Source: Clostridia bacterium
GTDB taxonomy: Bacteria > Bacillota > Clostridia > TANB77 > CAG-508
Direction of reading: 5' to 3'
Length of the DNA: 64,000 nt
Assembly: GCA_900770385.1 (NCBI GenBank)
Contig: CAAGKK010000027.1
Span: 1 to 64,000, forward strand
The position numbers and the translations under genes were made by a program. The number at the start of each line of letters is the position of its first letter. The stretch's first letter is position 1. Positions 1 through 7,682 of the stretch are shown here, piece after piece. The notes beneath the pieces are model-generated. The model ran no database searches, was not told where the DNA came from, and worked only from the letters and a program-made list of their open reading frames with translations.

Positions 1-1007
1 ATTCCTAATCCAAACTCAGAATCTAGTCTATCAATTATTTCTAAAATTCTTCTATCCTCTTCATTCTCTACTTCTTCTAACTTTTTCCCTTTATATTGTT
101 TCATTTTTATTCTGATAGCATTCAAAGCCGCACCTAATTCTTTTTCTTCCTTATCAGTTGCTCCTTGACTTGGCAATTTTCGTTCCCATATTGGTTTATC
201 TCCATAATTTACTTTGCACCAATTCTCTATTTTTAAAGTATTTTTTAATAAAATACCTAATCCAAACTCAGAATCTAGTCTATCAATTATTTCTAAAATT
301 CTTCTATTCTCTTCAGTCTCTATTTCTTCTAGCTTTTTTCCTTTATATTGTTTTATTTTTCTTCTGATATTCTTTAAATCCGTACTTATTTCTTTTTCTT
401 CCTTATCAGTTGCTCTTAGACTTGGCAATCTTCGTTCCCATATTGGTTTATCTCCATAATTTACTTTGCACCAACTCTCTATTTTTAAAGCGTTTTTTAA
501 TGAAATTCCTAATCCAAACTCAGAATCTAGTCTATCAATTATTTCTAAAATTCTTCTATCCTCTTCATTCTCTACTTCTTCTAGCTTTTTCCCTTTATAT
601 TGTTTTATTTTTCTTCTAATTCCACTTAAAGCCATACCTAATTCTTTTTCTTCATTATCAGTTACTTCTTGATTTGGCAATTTTCGTTCCCATATTGGTT
701 TATCTTCATAATTTACTTTGCACCAATTCTCTATTTTTAAAGCGTTTTTTAATGAAATTCCTAATCCAAACTCAGAATCTAGTCTGTCAATTATTTCCAA
801 AATTCTTCTATCCTCTTCATTCTCTACTTCCTCTAACTTTTTCCCTTTATATTTTTTCATTTTTATTCTAATTCCACTTAAAGCCACACCTATTTTTTTT
901 TCTTTTTTATCAGTTGCTCTTCGACTTGGCAATTTTCGTTCCCATATTGGTTTATCTCCATAATTTACTCTGCACCAGTTTTCTATTTCTAATGCATTTT
1001 TTAATGA
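1..1007 (-). repeat. 252-bp in-frame tandem repeat, four copies in window
   Basis: Copies run (minus direction) 1007-756, 755-504, 503-252 and 251-1. The period is exactly 252 bp (84 codons), so the reading frame is kept. Copies look about nine-tenths identical by eye, and differences cluster in the middle of each unit. The last copy reaches the window edge, so the true copy number is unknown. The repeat encodes the C-terminal modules of the helicase. Confidence 0.95.
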
Positions 1008-4000
1008 TTGACCTCTTGGAATAAATTCGTCAGCTTCATCTTCTAATTCAACAAAATCTTTTAATACACCCTCAATTGAAAATGGATCAAATTCTTCTTT
1101 ACTTCCTTTGGTTTTTAAAATTGGTGGTAATTCCATATTCCACAAATCAATTTCTGTTGCTAAATCTATAATTTCTTCTATTCTTATTTTATCTTCTTCT
1201 GTTAAATCATTAAAATTATCAAATCCTTCTAAATATTTACTATACTTGCTTTGAATTCTTCTTAAAACAGCATAATAATGTTGTTCTTGTTTATTAGAAC
1301 TATTTCTGTCTGGTATCATTCCATTATGTTCATTAATCCAATCCACTACAATTGTTAATGCTTCTAAATCATCTATTGGCTCTGAATTTTCAAATTCTTT
1401 ATCTATTTTTACTGTTAATGTATTATTTGCTAAATCTATTACAATTGGTCTTTTATCATCTGGTAAAGGATTGTCTTCATCTAATGCATAAATTGCCCTT
1501 CCTAATTGTTGCAAATACAGAATTCTTGAATCTTCGTCTAATGCTCTAAACCATATAATTCCATCCACTCCATCGATGTGGATTCCCTCATTTGCTTTAT
1601 TCATAACAACCATAAACTTTGTTTTATCTGAATTATCTGCTTCAAATGCATCTAGCTCTTTTTTATTTTTTTCTGTACTATAGCTTCCAAGTATAGAATG
1701 TAAATCTGGTACAATATCTGTTCCTTCAAATACTTTATTTAAATATTCCTGATATGCTTTTATTTTATCTTCTCCTGTTTTTGTACCTATTCTATTACCT
1801 AATTCATCTTCAATATCTCCTTGATCTGAAACAGGTATAAACACAATATATTTTCCACCTTTTTTTACATTTTGTCTTAATATCTCTTCTTTTCCAATTC
1901 CACTATCAAGATTTTTTCTGGCATCTTCTTCAAGTTTCTTTCTTGCTTCTTCTCCTATTTCATCATCTATTTCTTTATTTAATTTTGCTCTTATTTTATT
2001 ATATTTTTTTAATTCTTCTGCTTTTTTTACTTCATCTTCTATATCGTCAATTTTTGCTCTTAATTCATCCATTTTTCCTGATGAAATTAAATCGTATTTA
2101 CAATAAACAAGTTTTGGATTTACTACATATCCTAATCTTATTGCAGTTTCTAGTGTTAGATTTGATGCTCTATGTTTTCCATCCTTTATTTCTTTTTCTG
2201 TATAACCAAGTTTCTTTGCAGTATCTTCTGCCATATTTCTTCCATCAGCATCTCTTGTTGGTGTAGCTGTTATTCCAAGCACTTTTACATTATCTGCTTG
2301 ATTTGCAAGTAATGTATCTACTTTTCCTTCCCACTCTTTTGCACCTGTTCTATGTAATTCATCTAATATTATCATGCCATATTGTTCTTTGACGACCTCT
2401 TGACCACGTTTAGCAAGTAATCCTGAATATGTTTCAAATGTTATATTTGGAAATATTTCTTTAATTATTTCATCTTCTGTTTTTCCAAGTGTCCCTTGTT
2501 TCCCATGAACATATTTTACTATGTATTTTTTTATTTGATTTAATATTTCATCTTGTGGTGCTAAATATAGCATTTTTTCATTTGGGTGTTCTTGTGCGTA
2601 CTTTTGCATTTGGGCAAGAGCTACAAAACTTTTACCTGCACCTGTTGGAAGTATTACTTGCGCAAATTTACGGTCTTCAAAAATTTTATTTATATTATCA
2701 TAAGCTCTTTGTTGATAATCTTTTAGTTTTATTCCTGTGTTTTCTATATCATAGTATCCTAAAAATCTTTCAACTACTTCTATATTAATATTATTTTGCA
2801 ATATATCTTGTCTTGAATTCAATAATTCTTCTAAATTGCCATTTTTGTATTGCTCATAAAAGCCTTCTCTCATAGCTATGTTAAATAAAACCGTTGGAAT
2901 TTTTGATTCTTCCATTCCAGTTTCTTTTAATCTTTCATATATTCTTTCACAGCTCTTTTCTTGTAATCTTGCAATTAATTCATTTCTTTCATCTGTTTTG
3001 AATTCTTCAATACCAATATCTTGCCAATTGTACTGAGATACAACTGCTTCTGCATAATATCTTGACTTATCTATTATTTCATTTTCAGAAATATTACTAA
3101 ATGTTTTTGTTATTATACTTCTTGCATTATATAATCCACCATTTTGAAGAACAGTATCTAATTCATCAGATGATAACCCTTTTATTTCATCTATTAGTGA
3201 TTGTTCTTCATTTTGTAAATTTAAATTGACAGATTCGCTTAATTTTACTCCTTTTCCACTCTGTCTTGATATTATTTCTGGCTCTACTCTAAATCCATTT
3301 TCTCTGATATACTCAATTACATCTTCAAAACCTGAATTTTTTCCTAATATTTCTGCTAAACTATTTGCTAATGATATTGCATTTTGTCTTGATTTGCTTA
3401 CATAAAACATATTCTTTACAACAGAATTTGCTTTTCCATATTCTACTTTTCCTTCTGTTAATTCGTACATTTCTTCTATTGAAATGTTATCTTTTACCTT
3501 TGCAGTAATTTCAGATATTTGTGGAATTCTATTTCCATTTTGCACAGCTATTATTAGAACTCTTTTTAATGCTTCTACTCTGACTTTATCTATACCATTT
3601 ACTTGTTGAATTAGTGCAAATATGTCTGCTGCTTCTTTTGGTATCTCTATAATGTTTTCTTCATTAATATCTCCATAATGAATTACTTCAGTAGATGAAA
3701 ATGCATTTCCAATTGTTTCCCTTAATTTTGAATTAGATGAGTGTGGTATTACATGTTTTAATATATCTTCATTTTCTAATATTGCAAGTTTTGCATATAC
3801 TCTATTTACTTCTAACAATTGTTCTTCATCTAATGACTGATAACTACTAATTCTTGCTTTTGGTGAGCTATATGTTATTCCTTTTCTTAAATGTGCTTTT
3901 GATGGATCAACTTCCCCTGTTTTTGCAGAATATCTTTTAGCAATTATATCTTGCAAAGTTTTACTTTCTGTAGCCTCTTCTATATCATCAAAAATACTCA

Positions 4001-4460
4001 AGATTTGTCCTTTTTCTTCTTCTGGTAAATTTTCTACTTCTTGCTGTATTCTTGAATATAATTCTTGTAACATATATTGCCCAGCAGATACTGTTTTTTC
4101 ACCAAATTCCTTTTTAGGAACTTTTATCATAACATACCTATCTTTATATGAGCCTCTACCATAGTTTACTGCGACATTACTATTACTTGTAAGTGAAATG
4201 CAATTTGTATCTTTTCTATAGTGCATTTTTATATGATCATATATTTCTTCTAATGAAATTTCAGAATCTTCGCTATATTTAGTTGTTCCTTCAAATCTTT
4301 CTCTATCTGTTCTTATACGTTCAATTTTCCCACTTTCAGACGCAGTAATCCCTTGTTCAATATCATTATTATCTGCCATATTTAAGGCACGGAAAAAATA
4401 ATAATTTTCTTCGTCTTGTATTATATTAAAGTTGTTTATATCAAATAAATTATTTTCCAT
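1..4460 (-). CDS. SF2 DEAD/DEAH-type helicase with C-terminal tandem repeats (3' end outside window)
   Basis: The frame is open from ATG 4460 (GGAG six bases upstream) to the window edge, at least 1,487 residues, with no stop codon. Helicase core: Walker A PTGAGKS near residue 606, DELH (motif II) near 699, TATPTR (motif III) near 730, and a QLGRAI motif VI near 988 that completes the second RecA-like domain. Such proteins unwind or translocate on nucleic acid using ATP. From residue 1152 the chain consists of 84-residue repeats, each with conserved IENWC, KPIWERKLP and RRILEIIDRLDSEFG blocks; they resemble helicase-associated (HA) modules. Residues about 30-110 contain an ISLTSN...NYGRG segment that could be an ADP-ribosyltransferase-like fold (inference). 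Residues 150-560 are helical and not recognised. It probably belongs to an accessory or defence-type helicase family; its exact role is unknown. Confidence 0.85.
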   Translation of the reverse strand, partial: MENNLFDINNFNIIQDEENYYFFRALNMADNNDIEQGITASESGKIERIRTDRERFEGTTKYSEDSEISLEEIYDHIKMHYRKDTNCISLTSNSNVAVNYGRGSYKDRYVMIKVPKKEFGEKTVSAGQYMLQELYSRIQQEVENLPEEEKGQILSIFDDIEEATESKTLQDIIAKRYSAKTGEVDPSKAHLRKGITYSSPKARISSYQSLDEEQLLEVNRVYAKLAILENEDILKHVIPHSSNSKLRETIGNAFSSTEVIHYGDINEENIIEIPKEAADIFALIQQVNGIDKVRVEALKRVLIIAVQNGNRIPQISEITAKVKDNISIEEMYELTEGKVEYGKANSVVKNMFYVSKSRQNAISLANSLAEILGKNSGFEDVIEYIRENGFRVEPEIISRQSGKGVKLSESVNLNLQNEEQSLIDEIKGLSSDELDTVLQNGGLYNARSIITKTFSNISENEIIDKSRYYAEAVVSQYNWQDIGIEEFKTDERNELIARLQEKSCERIYERLKETGMEESKIPTVLFNIAMREGFYEQYKNGNLEELLNSRQDILQNNINIEVVERFLGYYDIENTGIKLKDYQQRAYDNINKIFEDRKFAQVILPTGAGKSFVALAQMQKYAQEHPNEKMLYLAPQDEILNQIKKYIVKYVHGKQGTLGKTEDEIIKEIFPNITFETYSGLLAKRGQEVVKEQYGMIILDELHRTGAKEWEGKVDTLLANQADNVKVLGITATPTRDADGRNMAEDTAKKLGYTEKEIKDGKHRASNLTLETAIRLGYVVNPKLVYCKYDLISSGKMDELRAKIDDIEDEVKKAEELKKYNKIRAKLNKEIDDEIGEEARKKLEEDARKNLDSGIGKEEILRQNVKKGGKYIVFIPVSDQGDIEDELGNRIGTKTGEDKIKAYQEYLNKVFEGTDIVPDLHSILGSYSTEKNKKELDAFEADNSDKTKFMVVMNKANEGIHIDGVDGIIWFRALDEDSRILYLQQLGRAIYALDEDNPLPDDKRPIVIDLANNTLTVKIDKEFENSEPIDDLEALTIVVDWINEHNGMIPDRNSSNKQEQHYYAVLRRIQSKYSKYLEGFDNFNDLTEEDKIRIEEIIDLATEIDLWNMELPPILKTKGSKEEFDPFSIEGVLKDFVELEDEADEFIPRGQSLKNALEIENWCRVNYGDKPIWERKLPSRRATDKKEKKIGVALSGIRIKMKKYKGKKLEEVENEEDRRILEIIDRLDSEFGLGISLKNALKIENWCKVNYEDKPIWERKLPNQEVTDNEEKELGMALSGIRRKIKQYKGKKLEEVENEEDRRILEIIDRLDSEFGLGISLKNALKIESWCKVNYGDKPIWERRLPSLRATDKEEKEISTDLKNIRRKIKQYKGKKLEEIETEENRRILEIIDRLDSEFGLGILLKNTLKIENWCKVNYGDKPIWERKLPSQGATDKEEKELGAALNAIRIKMKQYKGKKLEEVENEEDRRILEIIDRLDSEFGLG

Positions 4461-4626
4461 AGATTACTCCGTTCTTTTGTATAAAATATTCCATGATTAT
4501 TTTACCATATATAATTTTTTTCTACAATAATTTAAATTATTATTTTTAAATGTCTTTTCTTAATTTATATAGATATTATTTTGTTATGATTTTACATTTA
4601 TCATAAATAATTTAACCAAAGAAAAA

Positions 4627-4650
4627 GAAATATTCATTTCTGAATACTTC
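4627..4650 (-). terminator. Hairpin terminator after the small membrane gene pair
   Basis: GAAGTATTC/GAATATTTC arms form a near-perfect stem with a five-base loop. On the minus strand it is followed by CTTTTTCTTT. It lies 14 bases beyond the stop of the gene ending at 4664 and separates it from the helicase gene. Confidence 0.6.
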
Positions 4651-4663
4651 CTCTCCTTATTTA

Positions 4664-4954
4664 TCACATTTTATTCTTTTCCTCCTTAATGTGTTGTGTT
4701 ATCATACCAATTGTCATACTCCCTGATAAAGCTAATCCTATCAATAATGCCACTAACGGAATATAAACTTTTAGTGTTTGACATTCAGGTATTAAATATT
4801 GATATTCTCTAATGCTGAAGATTGCTCCACTGATAATAGAGCTTATTGACCAAATGATAATGGTTATGGTTTTGTTTGCTTTCTGAAACCTGTATACAGG
4901 GTTAAAAAATACTGCGATTGCGAAAAAAAGTGCTGTACCTATAAGAATTTTCAT
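4664..4954 (-). CDS. Small membrane protein, three predicted helices
   Basis: This 96-residue protein has hydrophobic stretches at about 3-18, 28-48 and 63-85 and a short basic/acidic C-terminal tail (QHIKEEKNKM). I recognise no family. The start at 4954 follows GAGGTAAGG, and the upstream gene stops only two bases before it, so the pair is probably translationally coupled. A hairpin terminator follows. The two adjacent membrane proteins may act together; nothing in the sequence shows their substrate. Confidence 0.7.
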   Translation of the reverse strand: MKILIGTALFFAIAVFFNPVYRFQKANKTITIIIWSISSIISGAIFSIREYQYLIPECQTLKVYIPLVALLIGLALSGSMTIGMITQHIKEEKNKM

Positions 4955-4955
4955 G

Positions 4956-5180
4956 TTACCTTACCTCTTTCTTTACTATCTTTTCAATTAAAGTTGAAAT
5001 CGCTGCCGTTAAAATTGTAATAATAATCACTGAAATAATTGTTATTAAAGTTTTAGGTATTTTAAAAAATACTAACATTCCACCTGCCAAACCAGCCGTC
5101 ACGCATCCCAGTACCCAAAAAACTTTTCTTGCTCTCTTGTCAGAATTTGATTTTGTGAGCTTGGTCCAAAATGCAATCAT
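4956..5180 (-). CDS. Small membrane protein; true start probably upstream
   Basis: From ATG 5180 this encodes 74 residues with two membrane helices (about 21-38 and 43-65) and a basic end (EKIVKKEVR). The ATG has no ribosome binding site. The frame stays open upstream, and at 5237 there is an ATA codon nine bases after a good AGGAG (5247-5251). Starting there gives 93 residues and adds a third hydrophobic segment (ILNIVSYVGYLIIGIMIAFW). A lost or non-standard start is therefore likely. Family not recognised. It is coupled to the downstream membrane gene. Confidence 0.65.
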   Translation of the reverse strand: MIAFWTKLTKSNSDKRARKVFWVLGCVTAGLAGGMLVFFKIPKTLITIISVIIITILTAAISTLIEKIVKKEVR

Positions 5181-5308
5181 TATACCAATAATTAAATAAC
5201 CTACGTATGATACAATATTTAAGATTTCAATGTGTATAAAGCAATTCTCCTTTTGTAATTATAAAATGTGATATTAGAGCAGTATAAAACTTTCCTACTC
5301 CCTGATTT

Positions 5309-5797
5309 TTAATTATCCTTTTGAAATTCCATAGGATAATGTAAAAAATCGATAAAGAATAACTTATCTCCATACGCCTCCAAATCAAAATGTTTTATAT
5401 CATTTTCCAATGCTTTTTCCTTGAATGCATCATAATCAAGTGCATAACAAGTCTTTGTTCCGTTTTTAATATCTTCTACTGGATCTGCTATAAGATATCT
5501 ACCTTCTTCCTTATCAAAATATAATACGCTTGCATGATTTGCACCATCCTCCTCAGGTGTTGTTGTTAAATAACATTCAATGTTTTCCTCCTTTAGTAAA
5601 TAAATAAGATACATGCTAAAATGCAAACAGCAACCTGTGTGAGTTTGTTTCACAAATTCTGCTTCAATTTTAGGCATATCCTTTGCTCTGATTTCATTTC
5701 TTTGTTCTTGATAAAGTTTTGCAGTATGTTTTTCTGCAACAGCTAAATCATAGTGGTTTCCAGTAATTACTTGTGAATAGATTTTTTCGATACTCAT
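5309..5797 (-). CDS. Transglutaminase-like / papain-fold protein
   Basis: This 162-residue protein starts at ATG 5797; the same frame extends further upstream, but MSIEK follows an AAAGGGG site. The order of candidate catalytic residues fits the transglutaminase-like (papain) superfamily: Cys56/57 in HTGCCLHFS at the head of a helix, His88 in GANHAS, and Asp105 in YLIADP. Members of this superfamily are proteases, amidases or acyltransferases. There is no signal peptide, so it is probably cytoplasmic. It is a single gene with its own promoter (5900-5928) and a palindrome in the leader. Substrate unknown. Confidence 0.7.
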   Translation of the reverse strand: MSIEKIYSQVITGNHYDLAVAEKHTAKLYQEQRNEIRAKDMPKIEAEFVKQTHTGCCLHFSMYLIYLLKEENIECYLTTTPEEDGANHASVLYFDKEEGRYLIADPVEDIKNGTKTCYALDYDAFKEKALENDIKHFDLEAYGDKLFFIDFLHYPMEFQKDN

Positions 5798-5839
5798 AAT
5801 CAAAGTATCCCCTTTCAGTTTTGATATTTTATATATAAA

Positions 5840-5860
5840 ATACACTTTGCCAGAGTGTAT
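5840..5860. promoter_or_regulatory. Palindrome ATACACT-N7-AGTGTAT upstream of the transglutaminase-like gene
   Basis: Perfect seven-base arms with a seven-base centre lie between the promoter and the start codon at 5797. The symmetry and position suit either a repressor operator or a 5'-UTR hairpin. No regulator gene is adjacent. Confidence 0.4.
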
Positions 5861-5899
5861 GAATTTTTATTATTCTTTTTTCAATGTGCTTATAATCTT

Positions 5900-5928
5900 A
5901 TTTTAACATATTTTCATTAATTGTGCAA
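5900..5928 (-). promoter_or_regulatory. Sigma-A type promoter TTGCAC-N17-TAAAAT
   Basis: The -35 TTGCAC is at 5923-5928 and the -10 TAAAAT at 5900-5905, with 17-bp spacing. It drives the transglutaminase-like gene starting at 5797. Confidence 0.55.
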
Positions 5929-5981
5929 ATTATGTAAATCTTTGTTTTTCAAACCCCTGAAATCTTTGAGTGAGTAAAATG

Positions 5982-6017
5982 GTGTATTATCCCTTTATAT
6001 GATATAAAATAATACAC
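5982..6017. repeat. Nested palindrome (hairpin) between minus-strand genes
   Basis: Outer arms GTGTATTAT/ATAATACAC and inner arms TTTATAT/ATATAAA can form one 16-bp stem with a CCC bulge and a one-base turn. It sits in the 298-bp gap between the transglutaminase-like gene and the coiled-coil gene. The rest of that gap holds only the promoter (5900-5928) and terminator (6086-6124). Confidence 0.55.
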
Positions 6018-6085
6018 TAATTTGTACAATTTTTTACCTTACAAATATAATCCGTTAGATTATTCCTAAATTTATTTATGCATAA

Positions 6086-6124
6086 GTAAAAAACTAGATA
6101 TTAACTTTTACTAATATCTAGTTT
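6086..6124 (-). terminator. Rho-independent terminator of the coiled-coil/RyR operon
   Basis: A 13-bp perfect stem (AAACTAGATATTA at 6091-6103 with its complement at 6112-6124) is followed by a T-run on the minus strand. It lies 19 bases beyond the stop at 6144. Confidence 0.8.
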
Positions 6125-6143
6125 TATTATTTATAAATATCAA

Positions 6144-6530
6144 TTAATTATTGGTTTGTAATTTTCTTCTATTCTCTAATAGCTTTTGCTTTCTTATTTC
6201 ATTTGACTTTTTTAAATTTGTAATTTGTTTATCGTATAATTTATTTAGTGATTTAATTTGTTCTTCAGTTAAATCTTCTTCCTTAATTTCTCCACTACGA
6301 TACTGCTTTTGTAATTTTAATAATTTTGTTTCCTCATCTTCAACTTTTGTTATTTCTTCCATAAATGCATTTTTTTTGCTTTCATTTTCAATTGTAATAT
6401 CTCGAGTTTCTTGAATAATATTAATATTATTACCTTTATGGAATAAGTTCTTAAAAAATGTTTTAATTTTATAAAATATATTATTTTCATTAACTTCTAC
6501 TAATGATTTTTCATGTGTGTCTTCTTTCAT
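6144..6530 (-). CDS. Coiled-coil hypothetical protein
   Basis: This 128-residue, highly charged protein has no membrane segment. Residues about 55-125 (rich in K, E, L and Q) look like a long helix or coiled coil, with EEDLTEEQIKSLNKLYDKQI reading as a helix-turn-helix hairpin. It is the second gene of an operon, 12 bases after the RyR-like gene, and is followed by a strong terminator. Family not recognised; it may be a partner of the upstream protein. Confidence 0.65.
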   Translation of the reverse strand: MKEDTHEKSLVEVNENNIFYKIKTFFKNLFHKGNNINIIQETRDITIENESKKNAFMEEITKVEDEETKLLKLQKQYRSGEIKEEDLTEEQIKSLNKLYDKQITNLKKSNEIRKQKLLENRRKLQTNN

Positions 6531-6542
6531 ACCATTTTACTC

Positions 6543-7394
6543 CTACTTTTGTTCTTCTGATTTTTCAGCTTGTTTATCTATTAATGCTTCAGCTTTAGAT
6601 ATTGTTTTTTCTTCAGCCTCTAATGCTGATAATTCAGCTTCTTTTTTTTCTAATGGCGTTTCCTCTTTTTTATGTACCAAGCCATATTGTTCATTTAGTT
6701 TGTCTATATCTATTTCTCCTCTTTTAAATGCCTTAATTTTTTCTATTGCTTGCATAATTTGTAGTCTATCTTTTACTTTTTCCTCCTCTGATAATTCTTT
6801 ATATGGTTTTGCCTGATCAGGATTACCATATTCAGGATCATACACCCAATCATTTCTTTTTAACCAAGCTTCATGAACATCTGAGGACAAATTTTCTATC
6901 ACTGTTTCTGATATCTCTTCTGGTTCTATTGCCCAACTATAAGTTGCATCAATAGCAAATCTTGCAGCTTCTAAATTTTCGTATTGCCAATTTGATGGTA
7001 ATTCTTCAAAAGTTAAGTTAGCTATATCTACATCATCAGTCCCATGTTCTTTGTTCCATCTTTCGTCTTTAGATTTTTTCATTCTTGGTTCATATGTTCC
7101 GTCTTCTTTTCTTCTTGTTTGTCTCCAAGTTTCATGTAAATCAGCTCCCATCGAATAACTCAAAGCTTCTTTTATCCTATTACCAAGTGTGCTAACTAAA
7201 TCTTTATAATAATAACTATCATCATTCTCGTAATCACTGCCATGAGAATCCCAATAAGGTCTTCTACCTTCATATTTTTTTTCCATTTCATTAATTCTTT
7301 TTCTTATTTCTTCTACAGTTAAATGTGGTATTTGTTCTCTTCTTTTTATATTTTCTTTTATCTCAAACATTCTATATGTTTCCATCTCATTCAT
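6543..7394 (-). CDS. Protein with two RyR-domain-like modules
   Basis: This 283-residue soluble protein carries two copies of a module matching the RyR domain pattern (an H-x-x-W core in a helix, then a turn with W/Y and an acidic helix). Module 1 is at about residues 65-150 (LHETWRQTR...DGTYEPR). Module 2 is at about 155-225 (VHEAWLKRNDWVYDPEYG, then KPYKELSEEEKVKDR, the typical PY-x-EL-x-E-x-EK-x-x-DR end). The C-terminal 60 residues are a charged coiled coil. RyR domains occur in ryanodine receptors and in some prokaryotic proteins linked to nucleotide signalling and conflict systems; the function here is unknown. First gene of a two-gene operon; AGGAGG lies just before ATG 7394, with another in-frame ATG at 7385. 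Confidence 0.7.
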   Translation of the reverse strand: MNEMETYRMFEIKENIKRREQIPHLTVEEIRKRINEMEKKYEGRRPYWDSHGSDYENDDSYYYKDLVSTLGNRIKEALSYSMGADLHETWRQTRRKEDGTYEPRMKKSKDERWNKEHGTDDVDIANLTFEELPSNWQYENLEAARFAIDATYSWAIEPEEISETVIENLSSDVHEAWLKRNDWVYDPEYGNPDQAKPYKELSEEEKVKDRLQIMQAIEKIKAFKRGEIDIDKLNEQYGLVHKKEETPLEKKEAELSALEAEEKTISKAEALIDKQAEKSEEQK

Positions 7395-7423
7395 CTACCT
7401 CCTCGTATTTTACTTGTAACTTT

Positions 7424-7452
7424 ATTTTACACTTTAAAGCTGTAAATGTCTA
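7424..7452 (-). promoter_or_regulatory. Putative promoter TAGACA-N17-TAAAAT
   Basis: The -35 TAGACA (7447-7452) and -10 TAAAAT (7424-7429) are 17 bp apart and lie 30 bases before the RyR-like gene's start codon. Confidence 0.45.
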
Positions 7453-7511
7453 TATAAAATTGAAAATTTTTTCAGTATTAAGAAAATTTAATAGTTGTAA
7501 TTATATTTTGT

Positions 7512-7622
7512 GTGTCAATGGGGACGGAGTTTTTTGACAACCATATTATTTTAAAATCTTTGTTAAAATTTATCTATCATTTCATTTTTTATGTTGTCAA
7601 AAAACTCCGTCCCCATTGACAC
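7512..7622. repeat. Perfect 30-bp inverted repeat, MITE/REP-like
   Basis: Arms 7512-7541 and 7593-7622 are exact reverse complements over 30 bases around a 51-bp AT-rich centre. The arm contains the G-rich core AATGGGGACGGAG flanked by GTGTC and TTGACAAC, unlike the surrounding AT-rich DNA. Comparable GGGGACGG palindromes are known as dispersed elements in Firmicutes. It sits between divergent genes, and its right end touches the probable asnS -35 region. Confidence 0.8.
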
Positions 7623-7623
7623 C

Positions 7624-7652
7624 TTGAAGTATTTATTCTTTTGTGATATATT
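7624..7652 (+). promoter_or_regulatory. Possible asnS promoter TTGAAG-N17-TATATT
   Basis: The -35 TTGAAG begins two bases after the inverted repeat, and the -10 TATATT follows at 17 bp. GGAGG then precedes the asnS ATG at 7683. The match is moderate. Confidence 0.35.
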
Positions 7653-7682
7653 ATTAACAAATTATTTTATGGAGGCTTATTT

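Noticed and set aside
158..963. Repeated plus-strand ORFs of 65-81 codons with near-identical products
   Set aside because: They are antisense shadows of the 252-bp repeats in the helicase gene; the minus frame is continuous over 4.4 kb and has helicase motifs and an RBS.
1..1007. CRISPR array
   Set aside because: Units are 252 bp, fully coding and contiguous without spacers.
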